Shown piece after piece: positions 1-8,687 of a stretch of 64,000 nt of DNA. Numbering within the stretch: position 1 is the stretch's first letter; each line of letters begins with the position of its first letter. The position numbers were made by a program, and so were the translations under genes. Source of the DNA: JAKRSE01 sp943369295 (GTDB taxonomy: Bacteria; Armatimonadota; Fimbriimonadia; Fimbriimonadales; Fimbriimonadaceae); NCBI GenBank assembly GCA_943369295.1, contig CALRMU020000002.1, positions 558,001 through 622,000 on the forward strand, written 5' to 3'. The notes under the pieces are model-generated. The model was not told where the DNA came from and made no database searches. It was given only the letters and a program-made list of their open reading frames with translations.

Positions 1-369
1 TTTGCTGCAATTTATCAGGAAGAGATGCAGTCGATGTTTCAGGATTCTGTACATCTTGGGGAGCAGCATGGAGATTGGTGGAGTTATATCTCGCACTTCT
101 TCTTCGCTCCCTTCTACGTTTACGCCTACAGCTTTGGCGAGCTTCTGACTCTCAGTCTCTTCCAAAGGGCCAAAAATCAGGGCCCGGGGTTCGCAGAGCA
201 GTATCTCGACGTCCTTCAAAGAGGTGGGTCAGAAACTCCTCAGCAGCTGATGGGCAGGCTTGGAGTTGATCTCACTGACCGAGAGTTTTGGCAGGAAGGT
301 TTTGACAGCATCGATAGAATGGTCGCTAAGTTTGAGGATCTGAAAAAAAAACTTCCTGGTGAATCTTAG
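1..369 (+). CDS. pepF: Oligoendopeptidase F family M3 metallopeptidase, C-terminal fragment
   Basis: The reading frame is open from base 1, so the gene begins outside the window and only the last 122 residues are seen. The segment YVYAYSFGELLTLSLFQ, followed by a GGS..P loop and a GVDLTDREFW segment, is the usual C-terminal end of M3 oligoendopeptidases, zinc enzymes that cleave short peptides in the cytoplasm. The HExxH zinc site lies upstream of the window and cannot be checked. The frame ends with TAG at the expected place after the GVD..D..FW segment, so the 3' end looks intact. The next gene starts about 150 bases later, with no clear terminator between. Confidence 0.85.
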   Translation, partial: FAAIYQEEMQSMFQDSVHLGEQHGDWWSYISHFFFAPFYVYAYSFGELLTLSLFQRAKNQGPGFAEQYLDVLQRGGSETPQQLMGRLGVDLTDREFWQEGFDSIDRMVAKFEDLKKKLPGES

Positions 370-522
370 TATTTAATCCTGGTACTTTTATCGGGAAGAT
401 TGAAAAAAAGTCGGTTTTTGGCTGCTAAAAGTGCGGGAAGGTTGATTCCTTAATGATGGGTATGGGCATGATGAAGAAAGCAGGTGATTGTGTGGTCATC
501 TGTTGTGTGAGGTTCAAAAATT

Positions 523-912
523 ATGCTCCGCTCTGTAAAGGGCCAGGCGACTGCCGTCGTGCTGGTCAGCTTTCTTGCGTCCATGGGGTTGACGGCTTGT
601 CCGACTCCTCAGAATTTTATGCTCGATCCCGGCGGACAGTGCTACCAGCCTTGGTTCAGCGCTCCGCAGTGCACTCAGCCCAAGGTGACCAGGCAGGGAA
701 GCTGCGCTGGAAAGACTGGTACAAAAGAGTGTTTGGTCGAGCGAATTACCCAGGTATATCCAGGTTGGAGGATCGCCTATCCGAATCTCAATTCATGTGC
801 GGCAAATGCTTGCACCGAGGATATTGGAGTCACCTACGAGCTTCGCTATGCGGTAGCTTACGCAGGCGGGCCTTGCCCCAACGCATCAGCACCCTGCGGT
901 TCGCAGGACTAG
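523..912 (+). CDS. Small cysteine-rich lipoprotein, unknown function
   Basis: A 129-residue protein with an N-terminal hydrophobic stretch ending in a lipobox-like LTAC, so Cys25 may be lipidated. The mature part has eight more cysteines in a pattern suggesting disulfide bonds outside the cytoplasm. I do not recognise a family. A weak GAGG lies about 11 bases before the ATG. Another open frame covers the same DNA from 453, but its product here is compositionally odd and lacks any signal, so I prefer this frame until about 872. The 3' end overlaps the next gene by about 40 bases, implying co-transcription. Confidence 0.6.
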   Translation: MLRSVKGQATAVVLVSFLASMGLTACPTPQNFMLDPGGQCYQPWFSAPQCTQPKVTRQGSCAGKTGTKECLVERITQVYPGWRIAYPNLNSCAANACTEDIGVTYELRYAVAYAGGPCPNASAPCGSQD

Positions 913-1817
913 CCGCCCTTTCCGCTCTGGCCGGCATCAGTTTCGGCCAGAGCTTTACTCCCCTGCCTCTCAGCGGCGAGCATCAGTTTCGCTATGACCG
1001 GGTCAGCATCCCGAAGGAGGGTGAACCTCTCAAGGGAAAGGTTGATTTTTGGCTGAGAGATGATGCTCTCCTTGCTCAAATTGTTGATTCAGACGAAACA
1101 ACGACGACAATCCTCATTCGCAAAGGGGGGACCCTTCTGCGTGATCAGCGCAAAGGCAAAGCCTCTTCAATCAGCTTCTATGGCGAGAGCTACACGCCGA
1201 TCAGAATCGGCCTGCCTTTCGTATGGGCTGATCATCCTTTGTTAGGCAGGGCAGAGGGCCAGAATGAAAAGGGGCGAGTCAGCTATACCTATCTGGCTCA
1301 TGATCCTCGTTTGGATCGGAGGCGAGAAGGTGACATCGTCTTGGATGGCGAAGGAAGGCTGAAAAACCTCTTTTGGCCAGACAAGCTTCAGCCAGAAACA
1401 ACACTTTCTATCTCGGGATGGAAATCGATTGGAGGCGTGACCCTTCCTGACCGGATCGATCAGGATATTCAGCAGGCCACCGAAAGCGTCTCCGATTCTT
1501 GGACCCTTACCGCTGAATCGCCTTCCAGCCGACCGGATGTGGACTTTACTTTTGAAGGACAGCTTGACTCTTGGGTGAGTGAGGGGCAAAGGTTTGTTCC
1601 TATCAACGACTGTCGAGTCACTATTTCGAGCTGCGTGGGACAGACCTACACACCGAAAACTGTGCCTCTGCTTGATCAAATTGGCACTGCTGGCAGCAAG
1701 AGTCTTAATGAACCTTCGGCAGGACAAGGTTTCAACCCAGTGCTCTTTATTCCCATTTTCGCCGGGGCAGGAGTTGCACTGATCTTGGCATTTCGCAGGA
1801 AGAAGACCAAGACCTGA
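873..1817 (+). CDS. Exported protein with C-terminal membrane anchor, unknown function
   Basis: About 314 residues. I chose the TTG at 873 because it is followed at once by a good signal peptide (basic start, RFAGLAALSALAGISFGQS); the same frame is open back to 453 but that extension looks non-coding. The C-terminus has a transmembrane segment (FNPVLFIPIFAGAGVALILAF) followed by RRKK, so the protein is probably anchored with its bulk outside the cytoplasm. The middle is beta-rich with no motif I can name. It overlaps the upstream lipoprotein gene in another frame, suggesting translational coupling. The exact start is uncertain. Confidence 0.55.
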   Translation: MPQRISTLRFAGLAALSALAGISFGQSFTPLPLSGEHQFRYDRVSIPKEGEPLKGKVDFWLRDDALLAQIVDSDETTTTILIRKGGTLLRDQRKGKASSISFYGESYTPIRIGLPFVWADHPLLGRAEGQNEKGRVSYTYLAHDPRLDRRREGDIVLDGEGRLKNLFWPDKLQPETTLSISGWKSIGGVTLPDRIDQDIQQATESVSDSWTLTAESPSSRPDVDFTFEGQLDSWVSEGQRFVPINDCRVTISSCVGQTYTPKTVPLLDQIGTAGSKSLNEPSAGQGFNPVLFIPIFAGAGVALILAFRRKKTKT

Positions 1818-1901
1818 GAGCCTAATGCTGCAGCAAGTACCAGTCAGGCCAGTATTCAAATCGATTCCTCAGGCATGATGAATGTAGAGCAGTCTTAGCC
1901 T

Positions 1902-3323
1902 ATGAAACGACGTACAAAGATCGTCTGCACCCTTGGACCCGCGACAGCAACACGCCAGAAGATCTTTGCTCTTGCCCAGGCAGGAATGAATGTTGCCCGG
2001 CTTAACTGCAGCCACGGAACCTGGGAAGCCAAGCATCAATGGGTGCAGTGGATTCGTGAGGCGAGCGAAAAGTACGGCCCCATCGCGATTCTTGTTGACC
2101 TTCAGGGCCCCAAGTTCAGACTCGGCCCCATGCCGGTCGAAGGGGTGAAAGTCGGCACGGGACAGATGGTGACCATCGGAATCGACCCCCAGGCCGCGAT
2201 TCCCCTCTATAAAGATGCCGTCTATCTGGCGATGAAGCCGGGCGATAAGGTTCTGCTGGGAGATGGGGAGGTGCAGCTCAAGCTCATGGCTGACCTGGGC
2301 GATATGTTCCAGGCTCGAGTCCTGGCTGGTGGCTTGGTCCAGGGCCGCAAAGGAATAACCCTCTCCGGTCGAAGCTTTGACGTCCCCGCATTGACTGAGC
2401 AGGACAAGGAAGACATTAAGGAAGCAGTCAAAGCTGATGCCGATTTCGTCGCATTGAGCTATGTGAAGAGGGCAGAAGATATTGCCCTGCTGGCTGCGGA
2501 AATTGAAGCCCTTGGTTCTGACATCAGAACCGTGGCGAAGATCGAAACGAGGGAAGCTCTTCACGATCTTGAAGCCATCATTCACGAAAGCGATGCGATT
2601 ATGGTCGCCCGTGGCGATCTTGGCCTCCAGATGGACATTGAAGATGTCCCCGCGGCCCAGAAGAACATCATCACAGCCTGCTTTCACGCAGGGAAACCCG
2701 TCATTACCGCCACTCAGATGCTGGAATCGATGCTCCACGCAGCGAGACCGACTCGCGCTGAAGCCAGTGACGTTTTCAACGCTATTCTTGATGGCACCGA
2801 TGCTGTGATGCTCTCGGGCGAAACGGCGGCAGGATCCTATCCCATCGAATCTGTGAAGGTTATGGTCCAGCTTTCCCGCAAGGCAGAAAAGCTGATGGCT
2901 TTTGAGGATCGTCTGTGGGAGGCGAAGACCGCGGATAGGGTGGACAACGAAACCGATGCCGTTGGCCGCGCCGCTGTTCAACTGGCGGGCCAGCTGAAGG
3001 TCAAGGCAATCGTAACCACTTCTACCAGCGGAACGACGCCTCGCCTTATCAGCCGCTACCGACCCAAGGCCCCCATCTACTGCGCCTGCTGGAATCGCAA
3101 GACCAGAAACTTCTGCAGCTTGGTCTGGGGAGTCGAGGCTGCCGATATGGTCAATCCCTCCACCAGCGAAGAGGCGATTATTGCGGCAATCCAAGCCTTT
3201 AAGGATCAGGGAAAGCTGAAGGATGGCGACAAGGTTGTTCTCACCTGCGGAGTGCCTCCAGGAATCCCTGGCTCGACCAACTTGATTCTGGTCGAGACCT
3301 TGGGTGGAGATCCTCCGCTCTAG
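1902..3323 (+). CDS. pyk: Pyruvate kinase
   Basis: 473 residues, the normal length for the bacterial enzyme, which converts phosphoenolpyruvate and ADP to pyruvate and ATP as the last step of glycolysis. The N-terminal KIVCTLGPAT, the R33-x-N35-x-S37-H38 nucleotide/metal site, the active-site lysine in VAKIETREAL, the metal ligands in VARGDLG and the helix KPVITATQMLESM are all present, followed by a C-terminal allosteric domain. No clear Shine-Dalgarno precedes the ATG. It stands alone on the plus strand, with the secreted protease 46 bases downstream. Confidence 0.97.
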   Translation: MKRRTKIVCTLGPATATRQKIFALAQAGMNVARLNCSHGTWEAKHQWVQWIREASEKYGPIAILVDLQGPKFRLGPMPVEGVKVGTGQMVTIGIDPQAAIPLYKDAVYLAMKPGDKVLLGDGEVQLKLMADLGDMFQARVLAGGLVQGRKGITLSGRSFDVPALTEQDKEDIKEAVKADADFVALSYVKRAEDIALLAAEIEALGSDIRTVAKIETREALHDLEAIIHESDAIMVARGDLGLQMDIEDVPAAQKNIITACFHAGKPVITATQMLESMLHAARPTRAEASDVFNAILDGTDAVMLSGETAAGSYPIESVKVMVQLSRKAEKLMAFEDRLWEAKTADRVDNETDAVGRAAVQLAGQLKVKAIVTTSTSGTTPRLISRYRPKAPIYCACWNRKTRNFCSLVWGVEAADMVNPSTSEEAIIAAIQAFKDQGKLKDGDKVVLTCGVPPGIPGSTNLILVETLGGDPPL

Positions 3324-3369
3324 TTTCTCGCAGGTTCCATTCTGGGTGGTGCTGGGGTAGCTTAACGCT

Positions 3370-4671
3370 ATGCTCCCCATGCTTCTGCTGATGCAGGCCC
3401 CGTCGCTTGAAATCACGAATCTGAAGTCAGGCGACGTTCTGCGCTCCAGCGTAGTTGTGGTTAGGGGCAAGGCTGCGGATGGCAGGGTGGAAATCAGCCG
3501 CGAGGGGGGACCTCGCATGGTTTTCGAGGCGGTCGGGGACACATTTGCCGCACCTGTCGAGCTGAAGCCGGGGCTGAACACGGTCAAGGTCTCGGCTGGG
3601 GGGAAAACCCAGACTCGCCGCATTACTTGGAAGCCAGCTCAATCTGCCTATAAGGTTCGAGTGGTTTACCTTCAGGCTTCCGATGAGCCTGCACCAACCA
3701 TCATGGAGCTGCTAGGAACAACCAAAGCAGATGTGATCGCTCGGACTTCGACTGCGGCAAAGCTGATGCAGGGCTTCTGCGAAGACCACTTTCGTGCATC
3801 GGGCCAAGCCGACCGAACCTTCACGATGGATTACCTGGCCAATGGCCAAGTGAGGGTCGACTTCGTTACTCTGAAGGAAACGGGAGACTCGCTTAGAGCG
3901 AAAGATGGCAACAGGCTGTGGAGTCAGTTCTACGGCGAGCTCTCGAAGATCTATGACTTTGACCGGGAGAAGATTCTGGCCATCATGGGATTCACCCGCT
4001 ACGATGCATCGACCCAGAAGTCGACTGGTCACACGGCATTGGGGGGAGGTTCGCTTGGCTTGTTCGGAAGCGGTTCGATGCGTTACTGGCCCACGAGCGT
4101 TGAGGATTCTTTCAGGGCTTTTCACGATGTCACTCTAGTCGACCCCAAGGTGAGCTTCGATGATTCAGGTCTTCGGTTTCGAGCCTGGGCCAATGCCTCG
4201 ACCACGATTGGAGCAATGATGCACGAGATGGGTCACACCTTTGGCCTGCCTCACACTGTTGACAACCGCTGCATCATGTCCAGAGGTTTTGATCAATTTG
4301 GCTCGGCTCTGTTCGGAACAGAGCCACGGCCTGACGGGCGGATTGTCACCAGAATTGGCTCCTATTGGGATTCCGTTCACTCGGCCAGACTCAACCTGAA
4401 CCCCTATTTTCATGCTGACAGGCAGATTGATCCCAAGCCGATTGTGCCTGAGATTAACCGCTCGGGAGACAAGATCATTCTCTCAGCTGAAGATGGGCTG
4501 CGGCTTATTTCGGTCTGGCAGGACAACAAGCTGAGCTGGAGCCAATCGCTCGTTGGAGAATCGGCCGAATTCAGCCTCGCCGACCTGAGAAAAAAGATTT
4601 CAGGAAGTCAGATTCATGTCGTGGCAGTTTCCGCCAGCGGTGGTGAGAGAACTCAGAGGTTTGACAATTGA
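3370..4671 (+). CDS. Secreted zincin metallopeptidase resembling the fungal YIL108W family
   Basis: 433 residues with a short hydrophobic N-terminus, an Ig-like or bacterial-surface beta domain (ITNLKSGDVLRSSVVVVRG) and then a catalytic domain with HEMGHTFGLPH, an extended HExxHxxGxxH zinc site followed by a Met in CIMSRG that may form the Met-turn. The stretches LMQGFCEDHF..RTF and ALGGGSLGLFGSGSMRYWP look to me like the YIL108W-type putative metallopeptidase family (Pfam Metallopep), known mostly from fungi. That match is from memory and moderately sure. Likely acts outside the cytoplasm on proteins. It ends just before the first structured repeat locus. Confidence 0.7.
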   Translation: MLPMLLLMQAPSLEITNLKSGDVLRSSVVVVRGKAADGRVEISREGGPRMVFEAVGDTFAAPVELKPGLNTVKVSAGGKTQTRRITWKPAQSAYKVRVVYLQASDEPAPTIMELLGTTKADVIARTSTAAKLMQGFCEDHFRASGQADRTFTMDYLANGQVRVDFVTLKETGDSLRAKDGNRLWSQFYGELSKIYDFDREKILAIMGFTRYDASTQKSTGHTALGGGSLGLFGSGSMRYWPTSVEDSFRAFHDVTLVDPKVSFDDSGLRFRAWANASTTIGAMMHEMGHTFGLPHTVDNRCIMSRGFDQFGSALFGTEPRPDGRIVTRIGSYWDSVHSARLNLNPYFHADRQIDPKPIVPEINRSGDKIILSAEDGLRLISVWQDNKLSWSQSLVGESAEFSLADLRKKISGSQIHVVAVSASGGERTQRFDN

Positions 4672-4691
4672 TCGCCTCTTTCTGGTTTTGT

Positions 4692-5105
4692 CACTGACTC
4701 ACATCAAAGGATTCTCTATCGTGGGTTGCAGCCACACCACCCAAACCCTTGAGTTTTCGAGTGATGGGGTGACCCGTCCCGATCGGCTTGCCGTCGGGCG
4801 GGAACTTCACATTTTTAGACTCCGCACAATCACGACCTAGCCCTCGCGGGCTTGGCCAAGGTCCTGGCACCCGACCTTGGATTCTCTTTTTTGATGGACT
4901 TTGACTCACTCCAAAGGATTCTCTATCGTGGCTTTCACCCACGCCACCCAAACCCTTGAGACTTCGCGTGGTGGGGTGCCCCGTCCCGATCGGCTTGCCG
5001 TCGGGCGGGAATTTGACATTTTTAGACTCCGCACATTCACGACCTAGCCCTCGCAGGCTCGGCCAAGGTCGTGGCACCCCTGCTGGGCAATTTTTAGGAG
5101 GGGTG
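4692..5105. repeat. Tandem structured repeat, two units of about 207 bp (repeat locus 1)
   Basis: Two near-identical units lie head to tail; AAAGGATTCTCTATCGTGG starts at 4706 and again at 4913. Each unit carries a GC-rich hairpin A (4778-4798 core in unit 1; 4981-5008 in unit 2) and a hairpin B containing CACGACCTAGCC (5038-5073 in unit 2). In unit 2 the ends GGGGTGC (4973-4979) and GCACCCC (5074-5080) are complementary and would close the element into a three-way junction. Related modules occur at 39.0-39.6 kb and, inverted, at 62.7-63.5 kb. The locus fills the gap between two convergent genes, where nothing else is coded. Confidence 0.85.
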
Positions 5106-5134
5106 GCCGGAGGCAGCAGCCTGGTGTCGGAACT

Positions 5135-5980
5135 CTATTCAACCCTTTGGTAGTGCCCGTTCAGAATGTTCTCATAAGGGCCGCTCGCGAACCACTTCTC
5201 AAGTTCCTTGGTGCGGTGAATCGGCATGGGGTGAGTAGATTGGGCTCCGTGAAGCATAAAGACCAGGAATCTTCCTGCCGCGTCAAGTCCAGACATCTCC
5301 TGGTAAGCCCTACTTTGGTCGAGAAAGGCGTCTAGGCTAGCCTCATGAGCGAGGCGGCTTGGGCCGGCGCAGAGTGCCATGTTCGACATCGCTGAAAGCT
5401 GGAAGTCTTGACTGCAGAGCAGCCCGGCTCGGTCAGAAGTCAGTTCGGCCTGTCGAGACCATTCTAGGAACGCCAGAACCAATCCCATCGAAACAGCATC
5501 GGAGACGCCAAGGGTTCGCCTGCCAAGCAATTCGAGCAAGGGCATCAGCACCCTGGCAATCGAGAAGTAAAGAACGTGCCCGCACTTGATGTGCCCCAGT
5601 TCATGCCCGATCAGATGATAAAGCTGTTCATCCGAAAGGGTGTCGATCATCGAGCTTCGGATCGTGATGTAGGGCCGCTCGACTCCTCCCGCAAAGGCGT
5701 TAGGGAAGGGGTGGTTGGAGACGTAAAGCTCCGGAACCGGCATGTCCAAAATCGTACAGCACTCTTCAAGAATTCTTTGAAGGGTGGGGTACTGCCTTCG
5801 ACCGCAGCGAATCGACATCGCCATGTTCCAGGAATACATCCAGCGGTCGATGCCCATTTCGTGGAACTTGCGCACCACGATGGGAAGGAGAGGAAGCTTT
5901 TCAAGAGCCTCACGGGCCTTGCGGTCAGCATCACTGCTGAAGGCATGGTGGCTGATGCCAGGGAAGCTCTTTCGTTCCAT
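5135..5980 (-). CDS. M48-family zinc metallopeptidase
   Basis: 281 residues. The zinc site H126-E-L-G-H130 and the third ligand E179 in AELTSDRAG are as in M48 (HtpX/Ste24-type) peptidases. Two hydrophobic stretches around residues 135-175 flank the site, so the protein may be membrane-associated with its active site in the cytoplasm, where such enzymes take part in quality control of membrane proteins. A good ribosome site (AAGGA) sits 9 bases before the ATG. It is followed on the minus strand by the repeat locus, and the CDF transporter gene lies 27 bases upstream in the same direction, so the two may be co-transcribed. Confidence 0.88.
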   Translation of the reverse strand: MERKSFPGISHHAFSSDADRKAREALEKLPLLPIVVRKFHEMGIDRWMYSWNMAMSIRCGRRQYPTLQRILEECCTILDMPVPELYVSNHPFPNAFAGGVERPYITIRSSMIDTLSDEQLYHLIGHELGHIKCGHVLYFSIARVLMPLLELLGRRTLGVSDAVSMGLVLAFLEWSRQAELTSDRAGLLCSQDFQLSAMSNMALCAGPSRLAHEASLDAFLDQSRAYQEMSGLDAAGRFLVFMLHGAQSTHPMPIHRTKELEKWFASGPYENILNGHYQRVE

Positions 5981-6007
5981 AGTTGAGTTTCCTTACGGAC
6001 GCGGGCT

Positions 6008-6928
6008 CTATTGGGCTTCAGGGTGGTGGGCCCGTCTGTGCTCCATTTCGGCATCGTGAGGTTCGTAGTGAATTGTCACCCAAGCTCCGCCCAGCACCTT
6101 TATGATTTCTTCTTCGATTTCTTCGGCTAAATCATGGGCTCGAACAAAAGAAAGGCTGTCGTCCATTGTCACATGGAGGCTGACTCTTCGCTCACGCCCT
6201 GTCGTGCGGGTCATGAGGTTGTGGTAGCCCTTCACATCAGGGTGGTCGTTGAGGATTGACTCAATCTTGTCAATCTCTTCTTGAGGCAGAGCGCCATCCA
6301 TCAGGGGGTGGACTACCAGGTAGATATGCTTGACCACGCTGACTGCCCCAATAGCGGTGAAGAGGATTGCTGCTGAAGCATCGAGCCATTTCCAGCCTGT
6401 GAAAGAGTAAAGAGTCAGCCCGGCAAGAATTCCAATCGAAGCGAAGGTGTCTGATGCCAGATGGGCAGCTTCACCAGAAAGGCTGGTGGCCCCTGTCTTT
6501 TTGGCAACCCCTTTGAGCCAGAACGCCACTACGATGTTGCTGAGGACGGCATAGCCCATGGCAATCATCCCCCAGTCAGGCCTGATCTCATTTGGAGCCC
6601 ACAGTTTGGGCACTGCCTGCCAGATAATCACTCCGGCGACTATCAGCGCCATGAGCATCTGGAAGGCTGTTGCTAAAAGTTCCGCTTTTGCGTGGCCAAA
6701 AGGGTGATCTTTGTCGCTTGGCTTGGCCGCGATTTTGACCGCCCACACTACGATGGCCGACATAACCACGTCGAGGATCGACTGAAGGGCTTCTGCTAAG
6801 ACGCTGACAGAGCCTGAAAGCGCCGCCCCAGCCAGCTTTACTGCAACGACGACAATCGTCGCAGCTAAGCTCACCCAGGCTGCTTTCTGGGCGAGTTCTT
6901 GTCCCTTTGCAGCAGCCATCATGGTCAT
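6008..6928 (-). CDS. Cation diffusion facilitator (CDF) metal transporter
   Basis: 306 residues with five to six transmembrane helices and a C-terminal cytoplasmic domain, the CDF layout for proton-driven export of zinc or other divalent metals from the cytoplasm. The HPFGHAKAE motif between helices 2 and 3 and the helix-5 metal site HxxxD (HLASDTFASIG) are present. In helix 2 the usual first Asp/His of the metal pair is Gln (QSILD), so substrate choice cannot be read off safely. The ATG at 6928 is divergent from recN with 79 bases between. It probably shares a transcript with the M48 protease gene downstream. Confidence 0.9.
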   Translation of the reverse strand: MTMMAAAKGQELAQKAAWVSLAATIVVVAVKLAGAALSGSVSVLAEALQSILDVVMSAIVVWAVKIAAKPSDKDHPFGHAKAELLATAFQMLMALIVAGVIIWQAVPKLWAPNEIRPDWGMIAMGYAVLSNIVVAFWLKGVAKKTGATSLSGEAAHLASDTFASIGILAGLTLYSFTGWKWLDASAAILFTAIGAVSVVKHIYLVVHPLMDGALPQEEIDKIESILNDHPDVKGYHNLMTRTTGRERRVSLHVTMDDSLSFVRAHDLAEEIEEEIIKVLGGAWVTIHYEPHDAEMEHRRAHHPEAQ

Positions 6929-7007
6929 TGTGTATGAGTCAGAAGTGGGGTCCTATCGGCGGAGAGGGCGACGCCTGCCCCCTTAGTCTCGTCTGAATCA
7001 TCGGCCT

Positions 7008-8669
7008 ATGCTCAGAGAACTGACTGTTGAGAATATTGCGATCATTGATCGTGCCGATTGTTCTCTGAATTCTGGCCTGACGGCCTTGACCGGAGAGACA
7101 GGAGCCGGAAAGTCTCTGGTTGTCGATGCCATCGGGCTGGTGCTGGGTGGAAGAGCCTCCGTTGAGCTTGTGAGAAGCGGAGCCGAGAAGGGAAGTGTTT
7201 GGCTGAAGGTTGATCTTGCCGACGAAAGCCACATTGCCTCTCGCTGCAAAGAGCTGGGAATTGAGCTGGAAGAAGGCTGCCTTCTGATTCACAGGGAGCT
7301 CAGCGCCAAAGGAGGCTCGTCAGTGCGGATCAATGGCCGACCCGCCTCTGTTGGGGCCTTGAAAGAGCTTGGGAGCCTTATGGTTGACCTTCATGGCCAG
7401 CACGACCACCAAAGCCTGCTGGATGAAGAAAAGCAGATCCAGTTTTTGGACACCTGGATTGGCAGAGAGGCAGAAAAAGGAAAAGACGCCTGCCAGGCTG
7501 CTCATGCCGAGCTTGAATCTGTGCGACGAAGACTGAATTCGCTTCGATCTGGTCGACGGGCAAGGGAGCAGAGGCTGGATATGCTTCGGTTTCAGGTCGA
7601 AGAAATCACATCTTTGGAACCTCGGGTCGGCGAGATTGAAGAGCTGGAGGGGCAGGTTCGCCGCCTTCAGAATGTCGAAAAGCTTCGCCTTTATGTTGGT
7701 GGGGCTCTGGACCTCTTTAGCTTGAGAGAAGCCTCTTTGATCGACCAGATGAGCGACGGCGTCGGCTTGGTTGATTCTGCTTCGCGACTTGACGAGACCC
7801 TGGATCCGGTTCTTCAAAGCCTTAACGCGGCTCAATCCCAAATCGATGAGGCAGCAAGGGATCTGCGCCACTACCTTGAGGATCTTGAATCTGACCCTGA
7901 GGCTTTGGAGGCAACCGCTGCCCGGCTGGACTCCTTGAAGAAGCTGATTCGCAAATATGGCGAATCGATCGAAGAGGTTCTTGAATACCTGGCCAAGGCC
8001 GAAGCTGAGCTGAATGAACTTGTTTCAGACGAAGGATCGGAGGAGGAGCTGGAGGCCAAAGAAACGGAGTGCCGAAAGGTTCTAACGGCTGCCGCGGCTG
8101 CTCTCAGCAAAGTGAGAAGGCAGAAGGCAACTGAATTCACCAAGGCTGTCTTGACTCACGTTCGCGAGCTTGCCATGCCTAAGGCAGACTTCCTTGTGAA
8201 GATTGAGGCGATTGAGCCAGGGCCAGAGGGGGCAGATGAAGTGAGCTTCCTTTTTTCAGCCAATCCGGGCGAGCCGCTTATGGCTCTAAGCCGAGTCGCA
8301 TCTGGCGGTGAGCTTAGCCGCGTGATGCTGGCCATCAAGGCTTCGGGGGCCGGAAGAGCCGGTGTTCCGACCTTGATTTTTGACGAAGTAGACACCGGCC
8401 TTAGCGGCCGCGCCGCTGCCGTGATGGCCAAAAAATTGAGGGAGATTGCTCAGCATCGACAGGTCATTGTCATCAGCCATCTTCCGCAGATTGCGGGGCA
8501 AGCCAACCGCCATATCAAGATCGAAAAGGTGGAGCAGAAGGGGCGTTCCGTGACTCGGCTGACTGAGCTTGGCGCGGAGGAGCGAGTCTTGGAACTGGCT
8601 CGGATGCTGGCAGGTGAGGAGATCGGGGAGTCGGCATTGGCGAACGCGAGGGAGCTTTTGAAGGCTTAA
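7008..8669 (+). CDS. recN: DNA repair protein RecN
   Basis: 553 residues, the usual size. An SMC-like ATPase of double-strand break repair: the N-terminal Walker A GETGAGKS (residues 29-36), a long central coiled coil and a C-terminal half with the signature ASGGELSRVMLA and the Walker B segment PTLIFDEVDTGLSG all appear in order. The motif LHGQHDHQ before the coiled coil is typical of RecN. It is convergent with pyrD, with 18 bases between the stops. No LexA-type box was obvious upstream, so damage control of this gene cannot be claimed. Confidence 0.97.
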   Translation: MLRELTVENIAIIDRADCSLNSGLTALTGETGAGKSLVVDAIGLVLGGRASVELVRSGAEKGSVWLKVDLADESHIASRCKELGIELEEGCLLIHRELSAKGGSSVRINGRPASVGALKELGSLMVDLHGQHDHQSLLDEEKQIQFLDTWIGREAEKGKDACQAAHAELESVRRRLNSLRSGRRAREQRLDMLRFQVEEITSLEPRVGEIEELEGQVRRLQNVEKLRLYVGGALDLFSLREASLIDQMSDGVGLVDSASRLDETLDPVLQSLNAAQSQIDEAARDLRHYLEDLESDPEALEATAARLDSLKKLIRKYGESIEEVLEYLAKAEAELNELVSDEGSEEELEAKETECRKVLTAAAAALSKVRRQKATEFTKAVLTHVRELAMPKADFLVKIEAIEPGPEGADEVSFLFSANPGEPLMALSRVASGGELSRVMLAIKASGAGRAGVPTLIFDEVDTGLSGRAAAVMAKKLREIAQHRQVIVISHLPQIAGQANRHIKIEKVEQKGRSVTRLTELGAEERVLELARMLAGEEIGESALANARELLKA

Positions 8670-8687
8670 CCTCGTCCAGCGCGGCCG

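Noticed and set aside
453..872. Coding extension of the exported protein back to the ATG at 453.
   Set aside because: The extension is compositionally odd, and a signal peptide begins only after residue 140; the other frame codes a convincing lipoprotein here.
1869..3623. 584-codon open frame on the minus strand opposite pyruvate kinase.
   Set aside because: It mirrors the codon pattern of pyk and of the next gene, spans their boundary and has no family-like segments. Other long antisense frames, such as the one opposite gyrB (10596-11816), were rejected for the same reason.
4691..5077. Open frames of 60-130 codons inside the repeats at 4.7-5.1 kb and 62.6-63.4 kb.
   Set aside because: They repeat the same peptide because the DNA is repeated, differ in frame between loci and lack ribosome sites.
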